Shown: in pieces, positions 63,483-64,000 of the stretch | Position numbering within the stretch: the stretch's first letter is position 1 | Layout of the letters: every line of letters starts with the position of its first letter | From: Marinobacter sp. SS13-12 | GTDB lineage: Bacteria > Pseudomonadota > Gammaproteobacteria > Pseudomonadales > Oleiphilaceae | NCBI RefSeq assembly: GCF_030227115.1 | Contig: NZ_JASSUA010000001.1 | Location: forward strand, 372,001-436,000 | Direction: 5' to 3' | DNA: 64,000 bases | Translations under genes and position numbers: made by a program | The notes under the pieces: model-generated | Database searches by the model: none | What the model was told of the DNA's origin: nothing | The model's input: the letters and a program-made list of their open reading frames with translations, nothing else

Positions 63483-63785
63483 TCAGCCTTCAGCTTTACC
63501 CTCTGCTTCACCTACACCTTCTCCTTCGCCTTCACCTTCTCCTTCGCCCTCGGCTTCGCCTTCAGCTTCTCCCTTGGCTTCACCCTCAGCTTCGCCTTTG
63601 GCCTCGCCCTCGGCTTCTGCTTCACCTGCGGCAAGCATCATGTACTCGCTCTCGGCATTCACTTCAGCAGCGGTAGCCGTGCCGAAAGCCGAAGCACCAA
63701 CCACAACAGCCAGCATTGGCCCGGTATAGGTGATACCCCTGGCAAGCTTGCGCAATAACTGTCTTTTCTGAGTATCTCTGGACAT
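63483..63785 (-). CDS. Small exported Gly-Glu-Ala repeat protein
   Basis: 100 residues. The N-terminal 40 residues (KRQLLRKLARG, hydrophobic stretch about 20-35, ending ATAA) resemble an export signal and match the start of the cytochrome protein at 62098 in pattern. After AESEYMMLAA the rest (about 53-100) is almost only Gly, Glu, Ala and a few Lys: EAEGEAKGEAEGEA-type units running into GEGEGEG. There are no Cys or aromatic residues in the repeat. Function unknown. The ATG at 63785 has GGAG upstream. Confidence 0.75.
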   Translation of the reverse strand: MSRDTQKRQLLRKLARGITYTGPMLAVVVGASAFGTATAAEVNAESEYMMLAAGEAEAEGEAKGEAEGEAKGEAEGEAEGEGEGEGEGEGVGEAEGKAEG

Positions 63786-63849
63786 GGTATTTAATCTCCT
63801 TTCCATTTCTCTGGTTAACACCGGGCACAGGTATGCCCGGAACTTCGGG

Positions 63850-64000
63850 CTATTGCCCGAATGCTTGATCTACCTCTGACCTGTCCGCACCCGACAGCTG
63901 GTGCACCACAGCATCAAGATTATCTGTGGCCACCAGGTATCGGTCTGCTGTCTCGAGCCATTCGGCCAACCGCGAGAAACCGGCCGTATCCAGCGGACGG
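63850..64000 (-). CDS. C-terminal fragment of an unidentified protein (cut by window edge)
   Basis: The last ~50 codons of a frame that enters from the right edge, ending at TAG (63850-63852). The visible sequence begins RPLDTAGFSRLAEWLETADR and ends EVDQAFGQ. It lies 64 bp upstream of the repeat-protein gene on the same strand and may be the first visible gene of that operon. No family recognised. Confidence 0.55.
   Translation of the reverse strand, partial: RPLDTAGFSRLAEWLETADRYLVATDNLDAVVHQLSGADRSEVDQAFGQ

Noticed and set aside
63483..63785. A DUF692/MNIO peptide precursor (EGKCG-repeat type).
   Set aside because: There is no Cys in the repeat, which is the residue modified in that group, and no DUF692 gene in the window. 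Kept only as an outline comparison until the edge gene is known.
61702..63821. CRISPR array or tandem DNA repeat in the GE-rich region.
   Set aside because: The repeats are coding, short and imperfect, with no spacer-repeat pattern; they are explained by low-complexity protein.

Overview
The window most likely comes from a Marinobacter-type marine gammaproteobacterium. The clearest evidence is a wax ester synthase/DGAT (27386-28753) that reads very like the Marinobacter WS/DGAT enzymes as I remember them. Supporting evidence is an ectA-ectB-aspartokinase set, an assimilatory nitrate cluster under NasST-type control, a Fur-box TonB/ExbBD set, and many GGDEF proteins. This assignment rests on recognition, not on a database search.

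Layout. 1-8735: a truncated amidase, a lytic transglycosylase, a TauE-type permease, a membrane diguanylate cyclase, an iron-type exbB-exbD-exbD-tonB operon behind a Fur box, and an orphan hcp (type VI secretion tube protein) with its own sigma-54-like promoter. 8804-22786: a SprT-like protein, then nitrate/nitrite assimilation: nasA (minus strand), nasT-nasS (sensor and ANTAR antiterminator), nrtA-nrtB-nrtD (uptake), and a FAD reductase with nirB-nirD. The three structural units have a sigma-54-type promoter, then a leader hairpin, then an intrinsic terminator just before the first gene. nasTS has a sigma-54-type promoter too. This fits double control: nitrogen limitation through NtrC/RpoN, and nitrate through NasS/NasT antitermination.

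22944-43128: an RND efflux pair, wax ester synthase, a TM2 protein, an AraC regulator divergent from a PF10118 hydrolase, a GGDEF protein, an SDR, NfeD-stomatin, yfbR, a periplasmic binding protein, a large DUF748/AsmA-like protein, pdxH, a phosphopantetheinyl transferase, tag and two small genes. 43152-47704: an RpoS-like sigma factor and ectoine synthesis (ectA, ectB, ask) without ectC. 47833-53843: a metallophosphoesterase variant, a Na+/solute symporter, a radical SAM protein and a TVP38-flavoprotein disulfide reductase fusion. 54064-61723: an ECF sigma/anti-sigma pair, DUF3179 plus glutaredoxin-like genes, NrtS, DoxX, a YiiX-like hydrolase, a GGDEF/EAL protein and a double DsbA/HCCA-isomerase-fold protein.

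61702-64000 (minus strand): an unfamiliar gene run made of two exported proteins with Gly-Glu-Ala repeats (one also a c-type cytochrome), a DinB-fold protein, a small secreted protein with three xYxNY repeats, and a gene cut by the window edge.

Scattered through intergenic spaces are eight long, nearly perfect inverted repeats (about 80-106 bp). Five share the same ~22-bp centre while their 21-22 bp arms differ from copy to copy yet stay self-complementary. I consider this family and the right-edge repeat-protein cluster the best candidates for something undescribed.
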